Shown here piece after piece: positions 51,476-63,877 of a stretch of 64,000 nucleotides of DNA. Origin of the DNA: Ypsolopha sequella (Eukaryota; Arthropoda; Insecta; Lepidoptera; Ypsolophidae); contig OW204012.1 in assembly GCA_934047225.1 (NCBI GenBank), positions 15,500,001 to 15,564,000 of the forward strand, written 5' to 3'. The notes under the pieces were generated by a model. That model was not told the origin of the DNA. It was given only the letters and a program-made list of their open reading frames with translations, and did no database searches. Position 1 is the stretch's first letter. Each line of letters starts with the position of its first letter. The position numbers were made by a program, and so were the translations under genes.

Positions 51476-52828
51476 AACATAGGTGATCTTGTAAGCGTTT
51501 TAAATTTTGACTTAATCTCAATAGTGCTCTTTCAAATTCATAAATAGACCAAACAGGTGTGTCGGGGTCGTAGCAGATGGAAATCTGTGGTCTCTGTCTA
51601 CTCCCCTGGAAGACAGGCGTGAATATATGTATGTATGTTTGTAAATAGACCACTAAAATTTAATCATAGAAAAAGCCTAAGCATGGTAAAGAATCTAAAA
51701 CGGAAGGTAAAAACAAATGACCCCCCATTTCATGACACAAAAGACCAAAGCTTTCCACGGCTCAGATTTGCAGCGGTGCATCCACCATTCTTCTTTCTTC
51801 ATTCATAAATGGAAAATTCAGGAACAAAACAGACTGGCTGCACGGCACGCGGTCAAGGCTTTGATTAAAAAAAAACGAGCTGTCAAACAAAGCGATGGAG
51901 TTGCCGCGCAAAAGGCGAGATTTTTGATTGGAAAATGGCGGTCTCTGATGTAGGTCATTTCTTGCCACTTAGGTTGGGGTGGTTCCCGATAATGTTCGAA
52001 AATATTTTCTTGAAAAAATTATTATACGAAATTTCAATTATGCCGAATAATTAAATAACTTTACAATAAAGTTACAATTTAAACAAAAATGACAAAATTA
52101 TATTTATCATCTACAATACGAAACCCTAGGTACGCGAGTCTGACTCGCACTAGGCCGTTTTTTTTATTATATATTTCTCTTTGCTTATCTATGGCCAATA
52201 TTCCTTCCCACTGCATGGAGTAGGTCAGTGTTCCTTCCTGATTCCTCGAGTAAAGAGGTGACTTAAGAAGTATCCACTTAAATAATTTACGGTTATATCT
52301 CTGATACAACCCGCTGCTTTTTTATTTTGGCTTAACATAGTATATATTCAATACATATTTGAAACATAAACGAAAGTGACCCCGACCCAGGTCGAACAGT
52401 GAATAATTGAAACCCGCTCGTAAAATCGACCTCACAACTTCAGTTTCACACTGAAACTAAACCTCATTCACAATTCAGTTCCACACTCGATGGATCTGGT
52501 CCAGAATTATTAAATAGCTACTTTACGATCGACGGATGTTTCATATTCTAAAACGCAGATGTAAACTGATTAGGTGAGAACTGAACTGGGTCACTCACTG
52601 CATACTTTATCTTGTTTCGGGTTTGGGTTTTTAGGTCATCAATACCTTACATACTAATAATAAAGTAGTAAAAAAGTTATTTGAATTGAATTGAATATTT
52701 TTGTAAAATTTTAAATGAAATCGGTTATAGTTGTAGTGAAGCCGAAATTCTATTTTTTTTAGAATTTTTGTTTGTATGTATGTCCCGTTTTAACTCAAGA
52801 ACCACAGACCAGATTTGGATGCGGTTTT
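51476..52828. other. Repeat fragments, no gene
   Basis: Contains the start of repeat A in reverse at 52085-52165 (GCGAGTCTGACTCGCACTAG). A 78-codon frame at 51717-51953 has no motif I recognise. Confidence 0.45.
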
Positions 52829-53956
52829 TAACCGACTTCAAAAAGGAGGCGGTTCTCAATTCGACTGTATGTTTTTTTTTTTTTTTCTTTTTTTTTTTTG
52901 GCGTTGTTACTCCATAACTCCGTCATTTCTGAACCGATTTGAACCATTCTTTTTTTGTTTGAAAGAGTGTACTTCCAGGTAGGTCCCATTTAGGGTTTGG
53001 TCATGATCTGATGAAGGTCTTCAGAGATAGGCAGTGGAACTCCTCAGAAAATGACAGCATACCTCTCGAAATTGAGGTAAACGCTTTGTACCTGGGTGCT
53101 GATTACAAGGTATTACTTGAAAATCATCATTCTTCCACCTGACCTTCGATCCTGGCTTCATCACCATATTCACCATAGAACTCCTCAACGGATCAGAGCA
53201 CATAACTCGAGATTGCGGCAATCACTGCGTTAGGGTGCTAATTCAAGGGTATTACTTGGAGATTACCAGAATACCCACCTGACCTTCGATCCTGGCTTCA
53301 TCACCATAGAACTCCTCAACGGATGACAGCACATAACTTTGGATTGCGGCAATCAGTTTGTGTTATGGTGCTCATTGCAGGGCATTGCTTGAAAATTGCC
53401 AGTGTACCCACCTGACTTTCGATCTTGGCTTCATCACCGTAGAACTCTTTAACGAATGACAGCACATAACTCGAGATTGATAGCAGGAAGCTACTCAAAC
53501 ATAGCTACTTATACTCACTTGAACTTCGTTTCATATTAAAACCACGTTTGCAAGAACTACCCATTTTTCACAATTTAACCCAGCAACACTAAAAAATGTG
53601 AAATAAAATAAACTTTTAACAAAAAAATAGCAACCGACTTCAATAGTAACAGCAGTCATTCACTAAAAAGTTAATAATAATTCTATAAAGACCGATGGTA
53701 CCGAAGCAACACTTTAGCCGACTTCTTTCTTCCTGAAACATTATGTTATCTAGAAGTCGGCGTATTTCCTACGATATAGCAACATAAAAACCAATATAAG
53801 AACGCCGACTTCTAGATAACATAACGTTTCAGGAAGAAAGAAGTCGGCAAAAGTGTTGCTTCGGTACCATCGGTCTTTATAGAATTATTATTAACTTTTT
53901 AGTGAATGACTGCTGTTACTATTGAAGTCGGTTGCTATTTTTTTGTTAAAAGTTTA
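52829..53956. mobile_element. Composite element bounded by AACCGACTTCAA ends
   Basis: Starts TAACCGACTTCAAAAAGGAG and ends TTGAAGTCGGTTGC (about 53934). It contains about four imperfect tandem units of 115-145 bp (53020-53500: CTGACCTTCGATCCTGGC, ATCACCATAGAACTCC, GAGATTGCGGCAATCA), then a long palindrome. No protein. Confidence 0.75.
53609..53956. repeat. Near-perfect palindrome, 154-bp arms
   Basis: Left arm 53609-53762, loop 53763-53802 (40 bp), right arm 53803-53956. Two mismatches were seen in 154 positions. Transcription through it would give a long hairpin RNA. Confidence 0.93.
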
Positions 53957-54381
53957 TCTTTATTATAGACCCTCACCAGTGACCCTGGTCAATATATAAG
54001 CTATAAGGGTGTTCATAAAATAACGCTCCAACCGAAAATAGGACAGAGGTCAGAGATAAACGCAGGCGAAAGGCTGGTAACTTATATAAATGGTCACGTA
54101 AATCTCCGAGGTGTAAGAGGTGTTAGGGTCTAAATTTCGTATTTTTCGAGTGTTAAAAGACCTTTTTCAAAATAACAGCCTTGAAATTTGTATTCAAAAT
54201 AAGTGAACAATAATTCCGTCTTATTTTAATAATTTCATCTAAAAGCCGAGTTTTTAAAATAAAGTGAGCGCGTGCATCTTGGTGGTCGTAACAGTCACGG
54301 CTCAGAGCGCGCTATTTTAAACTAAAAGTAAACGTCATAGAGTTCAGTTCTGATTGGTTCAAAATGAGGTGCTCAATATAA
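53957..54381. other. No recognised gene
   Basis: Nothing supported. Confidence 0.4.
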
Positions 54382-54772
54382 CTTTTCAATGCATGTGCTC
54401 GTAAAGGCCCACTTTTTATGCATCAAAACCGAACAGAAAGTCGATTATTTTGCCCTAGGGCTTTATTATTATATATTTTTTTTAATTTATTTACAATGGT
54501 TGGCTAACCTGCAGCCTTTTCTGTGTACCATAAATGTCATACTTTTTTTCCACTGTTTAACGGCTCTGGATACAGTCCTTTTGAGCCAAATATAATTTAA
54601 AGTTCGCAAAATTATATTTGTTTTATTTTCTCACACTATGCATTGAAAAACGTAGTATGATACACGGGCGTAAGAGCAATAAATTACTCGGTTACGTTTA
54701 AAACACTCACTACGCTCGTGTTTTAAATCGTCCTCGTAATTTATTCCTTTGCGCCCTTGTAGCATAAACTAC
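54382..54772 (-). repeat. Inverted-copy repeat D, copy 2
   Basis: Inverse of 33685-34076: CTTTTCAATGCATGTGCTCG at the left, hairpin ACACTCACTACGCTCGTGT on the right. Confidence 0.8.
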
Positions 54773-55077
54773 AATTATTACCGTCCAAAGCACGCAGACC
54801 GAGCACAAATGTGCCACTACGTGATCTGAACCTGCGACCAGCCGGTCAATGGTCGAGTACTGGAACCAGTAGACCACAGATAACGACAGTCACAGTGGAA
54901 CTAAATTGGTACAAGTGTCATTTTTTGTAAAACCAGCTATTTGCATTTTAGGCCTTTAAATACTTTCATGTCAAACCGGTCAACAATGCCACAAGGATCT
55001 GATGGCGCGTGGACACAGAAGAAAAAGTGGTACGTGGATGACAGTGACAGGGGGGCGCAGCTGTCAAACATGAAGTA
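54773..55077. other. Repeat-derived DNA
   Basis: A B-box-like word on the minus strand at about 54825 (GCAGGTTCAGATCACG) suggests a SINE remnant. Confidence 0.35.
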
Positions 55078-55770
55078 TCGATTATATCCATTGATGTATC
55101 CGACTTTGTTCGTGCTTGGCATGGTTGGATACAACAAGCTGGAAACTAGAAGAAATATATCCCTCGCACTATACATTTTCAAGATATTTCGAGGTAAACT
55201 TGCCAATCCGAGCATACTGGAGAGGATGAAATTGTGTGTACCGGATGACTATGTACATAAGCGCAGGATGCCGCTTCTTGTCGCGGTGCCCCACGGGAGG
55301 ACCAATTTGCTCGGAAAAGCACCTTTGACACTAAATCTGCGGGTCTATTATGTATCTCTAGTTGCCTTCTGTACTGGGTGTCTATCATCAAAAACATAGA
55401 TATACTATCGAATTCCGATTTCCTAAGGATATGTTCACACTTCAAGTGACGACACAGATTGTTAATAGTTCAATACCCACTAAAGGCAATTTTGAAATTT
55501 CAATTTTTATCTATGTTTTTGATGATAGGCACCTAGTACAGTTGGCAACTAAAGATACAGAATAGGGGGGCTGGTCGCGGAGAAAATTGACCTTAACCAC
55601 TGTTCTCTGAGCGAGTTCGTAAGGGCTGCTGTGTGGGTTTTATGTTACTGAAAAATTTATGTATTAGTTGTTATTTAGGTTGTTTATGTTAAATTAAGTT
55701 GGTTGACTTCTTACTCTATTGTATTAGGATTACCTGTAATATGTAAATAAATAAATAAATAAATAAATTT
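55078..55770 (+). mobile_element. Jockey-like LINE 3' end, interrupted
   Basis: The first part encodes LFVLGMVGYNKLETRRNISL, LYIFKIFRGKLANPSILERM, CVPDDYVHKRRM and PHGRTNLLGKAPLT. After a MITE it resumes VAEKIDLNHCSLSEF, VRAAVWVLCY and stop (about 55653). The 3' tail ends in an AAATAAAT repeat (55743-55767). Truncated at the 5' side. Confidence 0.8.
55349..55562. mobile_element. MITE inserted in the LINE
   Basis: 214 bp with about 50-bp inverted ends (TATGTATCTCTAGTTGCC, CTATCATCAAAAACATAG and inverses). It splits the LINE reading frame. Confidence 0.8.
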
Positions 55771-55884
55771 TGGACACAACCAATCCACGCGCCATAAGAT
55801 CCTTGTATGTACTTATACAAAAATTTAAATTCTATCCTTTTTTGCGACTGCCCTTATGTACATTTGATGCTGAAAATTAATAAA

Positions 55885-57345
55885 TAAAAAATCGGCCAAG
55901 TGCGAGTCGGACTCGCGCACGAAGGGTTCCGTACCATTATATAGAAAAGGCCAATGAACTTTAGTGGTCGCCACTTACCGAGTCTTTAGTATGAATTTGG
56001 TTATATAAATAAAAGTCACCTTATATTTACTTAACTCCGGCCGTTCATTCGAGAGAATGGTGACGTTTGCAAATGTCAGGGGATAAAACCTTTTTTTTAC
56101 TGTTTTGCATTTCAATATTTTATATTTATCATGATGATTTTAGGGTAGATTGTATATCGTTAAAAGGTCCCATTTATTAATAAAAAGTATTTTTGTTGTA
56201 TATATTTTATATATTTGTTGTATTTGTAGTATATATTTTATGTCTTAGTGCCAGTCAACCAAATAAAATGTAAATTTCGATAAAAAAACTACTCTTACCT
56301 ACTAAAATAACGAAAATTTAAAAAATAATTACAAATCAAATAATTTAATACACAAACACGGATCGCATATATATAACATTCGAGGACAAAGATAGAAGCC
56401 GAATGAAGTTATTTGTTTAATCAATAAAATGTGTCAACTTATTTCTGTCAAATCAGCAATCATAATGCCTGCAGTATGAATCCTCGACTTTTTGAATCGA
56501 CATTTCAGAAAAAGGTTTATAATATGTGCGGTGTAAGGCAGTGTTGTCGTATTATAAAACTGATATACCTTACCAAATAATAAGATCGTATATATATTCT
56601 ATTCCAGGGTTTTTATTTATAAAAAAAGTTTAAATAATCATGATTTGGATTTATTTCGTCCCATTTGTTGTACCGTTGATATTTTTTTAACGTGCCTTTA
56701 TTTATTTTTGTCGTGAAGAAGCTCTTGTTGACTTGTCGTATTTTTTCGAGATATCGCCACACTCCATCTGTCATCATTCTCTCGAATTAACGGCAGCAGT
56801 TTACCTGTTTTAAACAACTAACAACTTCGTTTAAGTAATTTTCAATGGAATTTGTAAGCAATTTTCATTTTAGGTTGGTCGACTATTACTCGTTAACTTG
56901 TAAAGCCTACTTAGCTGTGATAGTTTTCCTTTTAATTTTGTTATGTATACTACTGCCGTGATTTTTTTCACGTCTCCAAAGACAACCGTTTCGCTGGCGT
57001 TTGATTCTAACAAAAATTAACACTTTTAAGCTTAATATTTCGCAAACGGAACCCTGGATTGAAAAATGGTCTTCTCACACCCCCAATATTTTTAAATTAC
57101 TTATCCAACGCCACCCCATACTAAGGGATAGACGAGAAAAAAAAATCATCCCCACTTTACGTGTAGGGGAGGTAACCTAAAAAAAATCTTTTTCAAAATT
57201 TTACTGTACCACTTTATCGGCGTGATAAATATGTATACCTACAGCTTTTTAGTACTAATAGTCTCTAAGCTAAGCCGCGGACAGACAGACAGACAGACGG
57301 ACATTACGAAACTATAAGGGTTCCTTGTTGTTGACTACTGATCCC
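55885..57345 (+). repeat. Repeat A, longest copy
   Basis: From AATCGGCCAAGTGCGAGTCG to the GACAGACAGACAGACGGAC block and AAGGGTTCC at the right end. About 1.46 kb, no open frame. It serves as reference for the other copies. Confidence 0.85.
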
Positions 57346-57360
57346 TAAAAATTGAGTTCA

Positions 57361-57700
57361 TTAAGGGGCCGGAGAAGCAATCCTAGTTCATACAAACGAA
57401 AAATCAAAACCATTTGTAAATCATAGATATTCTTAAAGTAATATGTATTTATTCCGATTGCATTACAGAACATCTAGGTTCCCAAATATAGGTATATATT
57501 AAATAAGAACACTGATTTAAACATGAAATTGATTTTTATGTCGTCTTTAAGTCAGTTGCCTTTCAATATATATATTTGGGAACCTAGATATTCTGTAATG
57601 CAATCTGAATAAATACACACTACCTTAAGAATATATATGATTTACAAATGGTTTTGGTATTTCGTTGGTATGAACTTGGATTGCTTCGCCGACCTCTTAA
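57361..57700. mobile_element. TTAA-flanked MITE
   Basis: Element 57365-57696 (332 bp) with TTAA on both sides. The ends are GGGGCCGGAGAAGCAATCC and the inverse of GAGGTCGGCGAAGCAATCC. Inverted similarity extends about 130 bp. TTAA targets indicate a piggyBac or Kolobok-type source. Confidence 0.88.
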
Positions 57701-59503
57701 ATAGACTTTTAGTGTCAGTTTCGTCAGATGTCGTCTTATAGTTAAATAGATATCAATGTATAAAGTCCTTCATTACAGTACAGATGTAATCTCCTCAAAA
57801 TAGCCAGACTTCTCGTAAAAGTATTTTCTAGATCAGTTGGTCAAGTCGTTTTAGAGTTATGTTATGACTTATGAAGAGTTTATGACTCATAGCTCATAGC
57901 TCATACATAACACATAACTCGTACAAAACTCATAACTCGTACATAACTCTAAAACGGCTTGTTATGAGTTATGAACTTCTGACGCAAACGGACGAGAGGT
58001 AACGATTATTCGAAATAAGGGTATCCGTTTTGACGGAACACTATTTTAATGGAATTGCTTTAATTCGCATAAATTAAATTATGTTAAGTTTGTTAATTCG
58101 AAAACCATTTCGAGATTTTGGTATAGTAGGCCGTATTTTAGAACTCAAATTCAAATAGTTTATTTTGTTAAGCAGGTATGGGATACATAATACACTTTTT
58201 ACAAGTCAAAGGAGATGGTCAGAATCGGCCTTAACCGCGTACATGAAATAAATTTATACTATAATTTCTGTTAGATTTATTCGTAGCTAGTTTCACTTTC
58301 ATAATAACACGGACACACATATTAAAATACTATAAGTATTTAATGTCGCAGCCAGTCATGAGAGCGAACACCGAACGAAACGAAAGGGCGCCATCTACCA
58401 AATAGTCCACAAACTACGCTTCCAGCGTGCTTTGATAGAGTCATGCGTGACGCAATCGGCAGTCACAGCTTTTTATTTCACGATTCATGCTTTTCTTCTG
58501 GATTCTGATAGAGATTACATTACGACTGACATTTGAGCATGACCCTTTTAAATATATCAGAATCATCGTGAAACATTGTTACAACTATGAACGTTTCAAA
58601 CGCGCTTAAGTTTATTTTCGCAATGCCATATGAAAATAACCTCAAAATAAAAACGATTTATCATAAAAAGTTATTAAAAAATGGTGTCCGTTTTAAATGG
58701 ATAGTCAAAGCGTGTTATTTTGAATTTGTTCTTTATCATTGACCACAATATATTTGTGTACACTCTTAAGGCATTTTGCTTATGGGAAACTGACCGTCTC
58801 CTTTAATGTCATAAAAATATATTATGTAATAAAATATAAGTGTACATGAACAAAATTAAAGGTTTATTTAATTTATGTAGCAATATATATATACGATTAA
58901 TATGATAGGTAAAATCTATAATTATACAAGGTGAAATCCAATCAACCGCCCGAACCCATACCGGAGACCCGGCCGCGAAATTACAAAAGCTATACCATTT
59001 GAGTCACTACTCAAACTAAAATAGTTGAGCTTTTGTACGTGCAAATTTCTACTACAATACCTAATCCATTTTAGTCAAGAATTGGACTAAAAGTTGACAA
59101 GCTGTAGACCACTATGACAGACGGACGGACAGCGGAGGCAACATAATAGGGTCCTATTTGGCACCCTTACGGGTGCCCCCCTACACCACAATAAAGACTT
59201 CCGCGGGAGTACAAGCGAGGTGTCTAATGGTGGAGCGCCCGCGCAGCCATAACCGGTCAGATAAATAATCGACTCGGCACACCTTCCATCACGCCACCAG
59301 TCGCGGGGTGGGCAGAGATCGACATTCTGCTGACAATCACTATTGTGGAGCTATCAATCATTGTGTTAAATAGACTACGTAGTGAAGGGTAATTGTGCGA
59401 TATATTGCAACTAGTTCAGGGTTCCCTTGAGAAATAGAAAGCCTGCTAGAGTTTTGAGCGATTTAGGCTACTTACTCCGTATATTTATTCCTTCCAGGCC
59501 TCG
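57701..59503. other. No recognised gene
   Basis: Repeated ACTCATAA / CATAACTC words occur at 57870-57975. A repeat-A-like end (ACGGACGGACAGCGGAGG, then TAGGGTCC) lies at 59118-59165. No coding region supported. Confidence 0.45.
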
Positions 59504-59646
59504 TAGCACAGTGTTTAATATGCCACTTAGTTGAATCACAGGTGCGAGGAGCGTGACATACTGTTTAATCGCAAAAAACATCGTGTCACTTTCCTTGCAC
59601 TTGTGATTCAACTAAGTGGCGTCGCGCGCGATTAAACACTGTGCTA
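59504..59646. mobile_element. Palindromic MITE
   Basis: 143 bp. Inverted arms TAGCACAGTGTTTAAT, CCACTTAGTTGAATCAC and inverses, with short centre. It could form a hairpin. Confidence 0.85.
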
Positions 59647-59836
59647 TGAGTGCAGGGCGTCTAGCATGCGCCGTCGATAAAGTGTCTTTTCATCATAGAG
59701 GACCTCTCGCACATTGACAAACGCTTCAGAGTGCAAGTATGATACACTGATTCCTTTGTAAAAAGAGTAATATCTTTCTTTTGGAAGTAACAAATAGACA
59801 AACCATTTTTATCATGATCCTTGACTGAGATATGAT

Positions 59837-60083
59837 AAAAAAACAGCCAAGTGAGAGTCAGACTCGCGGACGAAGGGTTCCTTACCATTATCTATAAAAG
59901 GCCAATGAACCTTAGTGCTGACCACTTACCGAGTCTCTAGTATGAATTTGGTTATATAAATAAAAGTCACCTTATATCTACTACCTGTTTTAAACAACTA
60001 ACAACTTCGTTTAAGTAATTTTCAATGGAATTTGTAAGCAATTTTCATTTTAGGTTGGTCGACTATTACTCGTTAACTTGTGA
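59837..60083 (+). repeat. Repeat A, copy with internal deletion
   Basis: The left 170 bp match 55885-56035, then the copy jumps to text matching 56805-56905 (ACAACTTCGTTTAAGTAA). Confidence 0.8.
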
Positions 60084-60861
60084 AGACTAATAGACGTAAT
60101 AAAACGTATAATATGATATGTAAAATGTATATTATACGTACTGAATTTTGTTTTTATTTTCAGTTTTATTATAAAAATTAAATCTTCAAAAACAGTTCGT
60201 CCTAAATGCCATCCATTTCCATGATAAGATTTATTTTCTTACAGCTGACACTTAAAAAAAAAAAAAATTATTGTTGTAATGCTTATACACAAAAAAAAAT
60301 TGAAAATTTCGATTGTCATTCCTTTAAAAATGCAAAAATTTTAGTACTTATAATTGAGTTTTCTTCAATTGCTACATACAAAACGGTTTATTTAAGTTCT
60401 ATTACATATTCCTTGATAATGCCGTAACGCGAAACCGGTTGGAGTTACTAAACTTATATATATATATTTTTTTTATATACTGATAGATAAGATAATACAT
60501 ATATAAATACTGTAAAGTAATCTCAAGATATATTTTGGGTCCAATCTGGACCGGGCATCAGTTGAGTATCCTGATATAAAGTTATAACAGTGAAACTTAT
60601 GTCTTATATTGTTGAATATATTTAATTTATATTAAAAAAAAACAATCTTTATTTGACCTTACTTTAGTATCTGGTAGAAGTGCCTTCTTGTATTCTCTCC
60701 GCTTATTGTTTCGTGATAGGTGTCAGAGCTATAACCTCCCAAGTGATTTTAAAAGGATAATTATACAGTTTTATTGTTGAAATCCTTATCCCAATCATTT
60801 TATTATTATTCCACACACTACCCATAAAATCTATATACATACATATATATCTTGTATATTT
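60084..60861. other. No recognised gene
   Basis: AT-rich, with GCATCAGT-type words. Nothing supported. Confidence 0.4.
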
Positions 60862-60995
60862 GTTCCCGAAGAACGGCGATAGGGCTCACCCATACGTGAT
60901 AATGAAACGCGGTGTACCGACGCTGTGACTTACATTTGACAGTCCACACTCGGGTACACCTCTGGCACCCCCTCGGGGATTAATGTCGTGACGAT
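60862..60995 (+). mobile_element. SINE family S, 3' part
   Basis: TTCCCGAAGAACGGCGATAG to TTAATGTCGTGACGAT. Head missing. Confidence 0.75.
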
Positions 60996-61319
60996 TTATT
61001 TCAGTCCTTAATATTTTTCCAAATTTAGTATTCTATCAAATCAAGATGTAACTTAGTCTCCAGTATTAACTAAGTTAGTAGGTAAATAAGTAAGTTTGAG
61101 TTAAGTGAGTTAAGTAGCGGTGCGAGTGCTGAGTGGTTACTTAACTTATTTAGCACTTCGCTTAGCGCACACTAGAGTTCACTACACCGCTAGTGATGGG
61201 GTGTCCTCTATGGTGTACGATTAATAAATCGTAATCTTAGTATTTTATCCAATTCTAAGGTAACCTGAAATGGAAACCACATTTTTACTGATCATATTGA
61301 ACAAATTAAGCTTACTTTT

Positions 61320-61641
61320 TACTTGTAGCTCAGTCGGTAGTCCGCCAAACTGTCAATCTTTAGACTCGGGTTCGATTTCTGCATGTACCAACCAATGGGT
61401 TTTTCGGAATTTATATACGTAGTACGCACTTGCTGCGCAGTGACTGAAAACATTGTGAGATAAACCTGGATGCCCTAAAAAGCGTGTATTTGTGTCCGAA
61501 GTAGGAAAAAAGGCTCGTTGGGCCTTATTAATTGTCAGTGAAAAGAGGATGTGGGAGAGTTGACTGTTTCAGTGACAGTCCACACTCGGCAACACGTTCG
61601 GCTTCACCTAAGGGATTCATGTCGTGACGATGTAATGTACT
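61320..61641 (+). mobile_element. SINE family S, near full length
   Basis: A box TAGCTCAGTCGG, B box GGTTCGATTTC, body GTGTCCGAAGTAGG, GACAGTCCACACTCGG, end CATGTCGTGACGATG. Confidence 0.85.
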
Positions 61642-62305
61642 TTTTGGATTTTAACATTTTTGTTTAATAGATGTAATTTTTTCCTACTATCTCTAATTGT
61701 ACGTGTTGTAATAAAAAATATCTGATAGAGTAAAAATATAGAGACGTTTATTGTGTAATTTTGTTATTCGAAGTCAAAGAAAAGTTTATGAGACATATGT
61801 TATTTATAATAATATATTTCGATTGTATCTACTGCCAGTATTTAGTACATGGCCAGTAAATTACAACAGTACGACTAATAAAATATATATGTAAACTGAT
61901 GCCGAGCCAAAGAGGCCTTAAAAATATCTTGCTTTTATTTATTTATATGTAACTAATAATTTAAACTGTTTATCTATAATCTATCAATTAATATTTACTC
62001 AGAAAAGCCTATTTGTACTACTCTAATATTAATTTTACGTATTATAGACCGACGACGTGCAGACGATCGTACTTAGATTCGTCCTATTTCAAACGTGTAT
62101 TTCCCCTCCCTAGTACAGTATGTACTAAAAGCTCGTATATGAGGTAATGTCGTCCCTCCAGACACCGTGAGAAGCTATCTCCCTGAACAACGCTGCACGC
62201 TTTTTAGTGTTGGGGTAAAACTATTACATATGATTTTCATTCGAGACACAAAATATCGTTTTAAAATCTTTTAAAATTAGGGTAAATATAGGGCATGGGT
62301 GTAGT
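61642..62305. other. AT-rich DNA
   Basis: No supported feature. Confidence 0.4.
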
Positions 62306-62496
62306 TGTTAGGATATAGTTACATATTCCAGTAAAATGAAGGCGTATGACCACGCTAACTAAGCAACTCGATGTGTGTCGGTACAAATATCAACGGAAAC
62401 GACATTGAAATAATGTTCATTTCAGCGTGCCTTGAAAAGTGACTGTTACGACAACCACTGCGTCTCCGGCTAGCGCAAAATAGGAGAAAATAATAC

Positions 62497-63345
62497 TTTT
62501 TAATACAGTTGCTCAAAAAGTGGCGTATTGCAGGGACGTATAGCGTTCGGGATGTAGGCTATTACATACTCGAGCTTTTTCTTTGCCTTTTCCGAACTCG
62601 TGCGTTCTCTTTCCCAACTATCAAAATAATGTCTATTAAAAATAAAAAACCAACCACGAAGTTTTTACAAAAAAAAAATCATAGAAGTTTTTATGATTCA
62701 TGCAAATATTTCTAAAAAGAAGGTACTAATTTGTTTCAATATCAGATTTAATGATTTGATTCAATGAGTTAGGTTAGGTTTCATTTCATTTCATCTCATT
62801 AAGTTTCATTTTCATTTCATATCAATAAAAAAATTCAACTGAAGACTTGGCTGTATGGGCATAGTCCCCTTTGCCTACCCAGAATGGGTGAAGAAAACAA
62901 AAAAAATCTCTGCTTATATTCTTTTACGGTTGGCGCGATTTTCCAATTTTCTTTGCGGGTTTAGTTGTTGGTTGCACAAAATAAGTAATTTCGACGATAT
63001 TTTATTTGAATTGACACCACCGGAACTCAGTATAATTGCACAAAATGCTTCGGAGAACATTTTACCGGAAAAGTCAAAAAGTCGCTACATATCTACATGC
63101 GACGAATTTATTGCGTGGAGTATTAGTTAGTTGAGTTTATTGTGTTTTTATTATTTTATTAAATTGCTTCATTTTTTCGCAACTGTATTAAAAATAGTTG
63201 TTCAGTACACGTGCGGAACCGTCATTGCAACTTGTTCCGACTGTCAACCCTCACCTTCGGCTGCGCCTCGGCTCGGGTAGACATTTGTCGGAACTCTTTG
63301 CAATGACAGGCTTTCCGCACTCGTAATGAAAAATACTATTTCACA
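62497..63345 (+). mobile_element. TE family R copy 2
   Basis: Inverse of 29948-30796. Left end TTTTTAATACAGTTGC, inner inverse at 63178-63195, and the same GC-rich hairpin up to 63345. Confidence 0.8.
62855..63130 (+). CDS. 91-aa SAM-like domain fragment in TE family R
   Basis: MGIVPFAYPEWVKKTKKIS start, then NFDDILFELTPPELSIIAQ, ENILPEKSKSRYISTCDEF, IAWSIS, stop. Same protein end as the 30158-30409 copy, with a handful of substitutions (for example KSKSRYISTCDEF against KSKCRYISTYEEF), and both frames stay open. The start Met is uncertain; the conserved core begins at about residue 20. Relation to the tyrosine-recombinase N-terminal domain is inferred from the LPEKS..RY...Y..F..W pattern. 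Confidence 0.5.
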   Translation: MGIVPFAYPEWVKKTKKISAYILLRLARFSNFLCGFSCWLHKISNFDDILFELTPPELSIIAQNASENILPEKSKSRYISTCDEFIAWSIS

Positions 63346-63668
63346 TGGACGCCATGAATGAAAAAAAAATTTTGAACTTAAATTTTTTAGATCTAAAAAT
63401 TTCCTATAATTTGGTGAAATAATAATTAAAATCGCTTTAGACGTTTGGAAGGAGTAAGAGAATTTTTGTGTTAATCATGTGAAATTTTCGATGACTTTCG
63501 ATTTTTTTTGTCAAAACTAACAATAGAAAAACAGTTTATGAAACTTAAAATTTATTTTTGACTCTATAATGAATATCATATATTTTTATGAAAGTTTTTG
63601 GACCACCCATGTGGGAGGAGTAGGCTTTCAAAGACAGGTCCAAATTGCTGTTGGCGTAATCATTCGCC
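63346..63668. other. AT-rich DNA
   Basis: No supported feature. Confidence 0.4.
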
Positions 63669-63877
63669 TTAACGATCCAAATAATATTATATTTATTCAT
63701 CGTTATTTTATCAGGAGAGGTGTGTCACGTATACGCGCTGAAGACGCAGTAGTGGTTGTATATAGCTCGTTCATAAAAACAAATATTAACAAGTAAGAAA
63801 GAGATAGAATATAGTGTTAAAACTATATTGATTTGTTTTTGTATATTCCATTCCAACACCTACATACTCGTATATGG

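Larger units (their letters stand above)
62306..63858 (-). mobile_element. Copia LTR remnant split by an insertion
   Basis: Left piece 62306-62343 (TGTTAGGATATAG, TATTCCAGTAAAA) and right piece 63669-63858 (TTAACGATCCAAATAATA to TTCCAACA) are the two ends of an LTR like 40980-41234. About 1.3 kb, including TE family R copy 2, now lies between. No flanking duplication seen. Confidence 0.8.

Noticed and set aside
54941..55399. 152-codon frame as a host gene
   Set aside because: The central part is a LINE C-terminus and the end runs into an inserted MITE.
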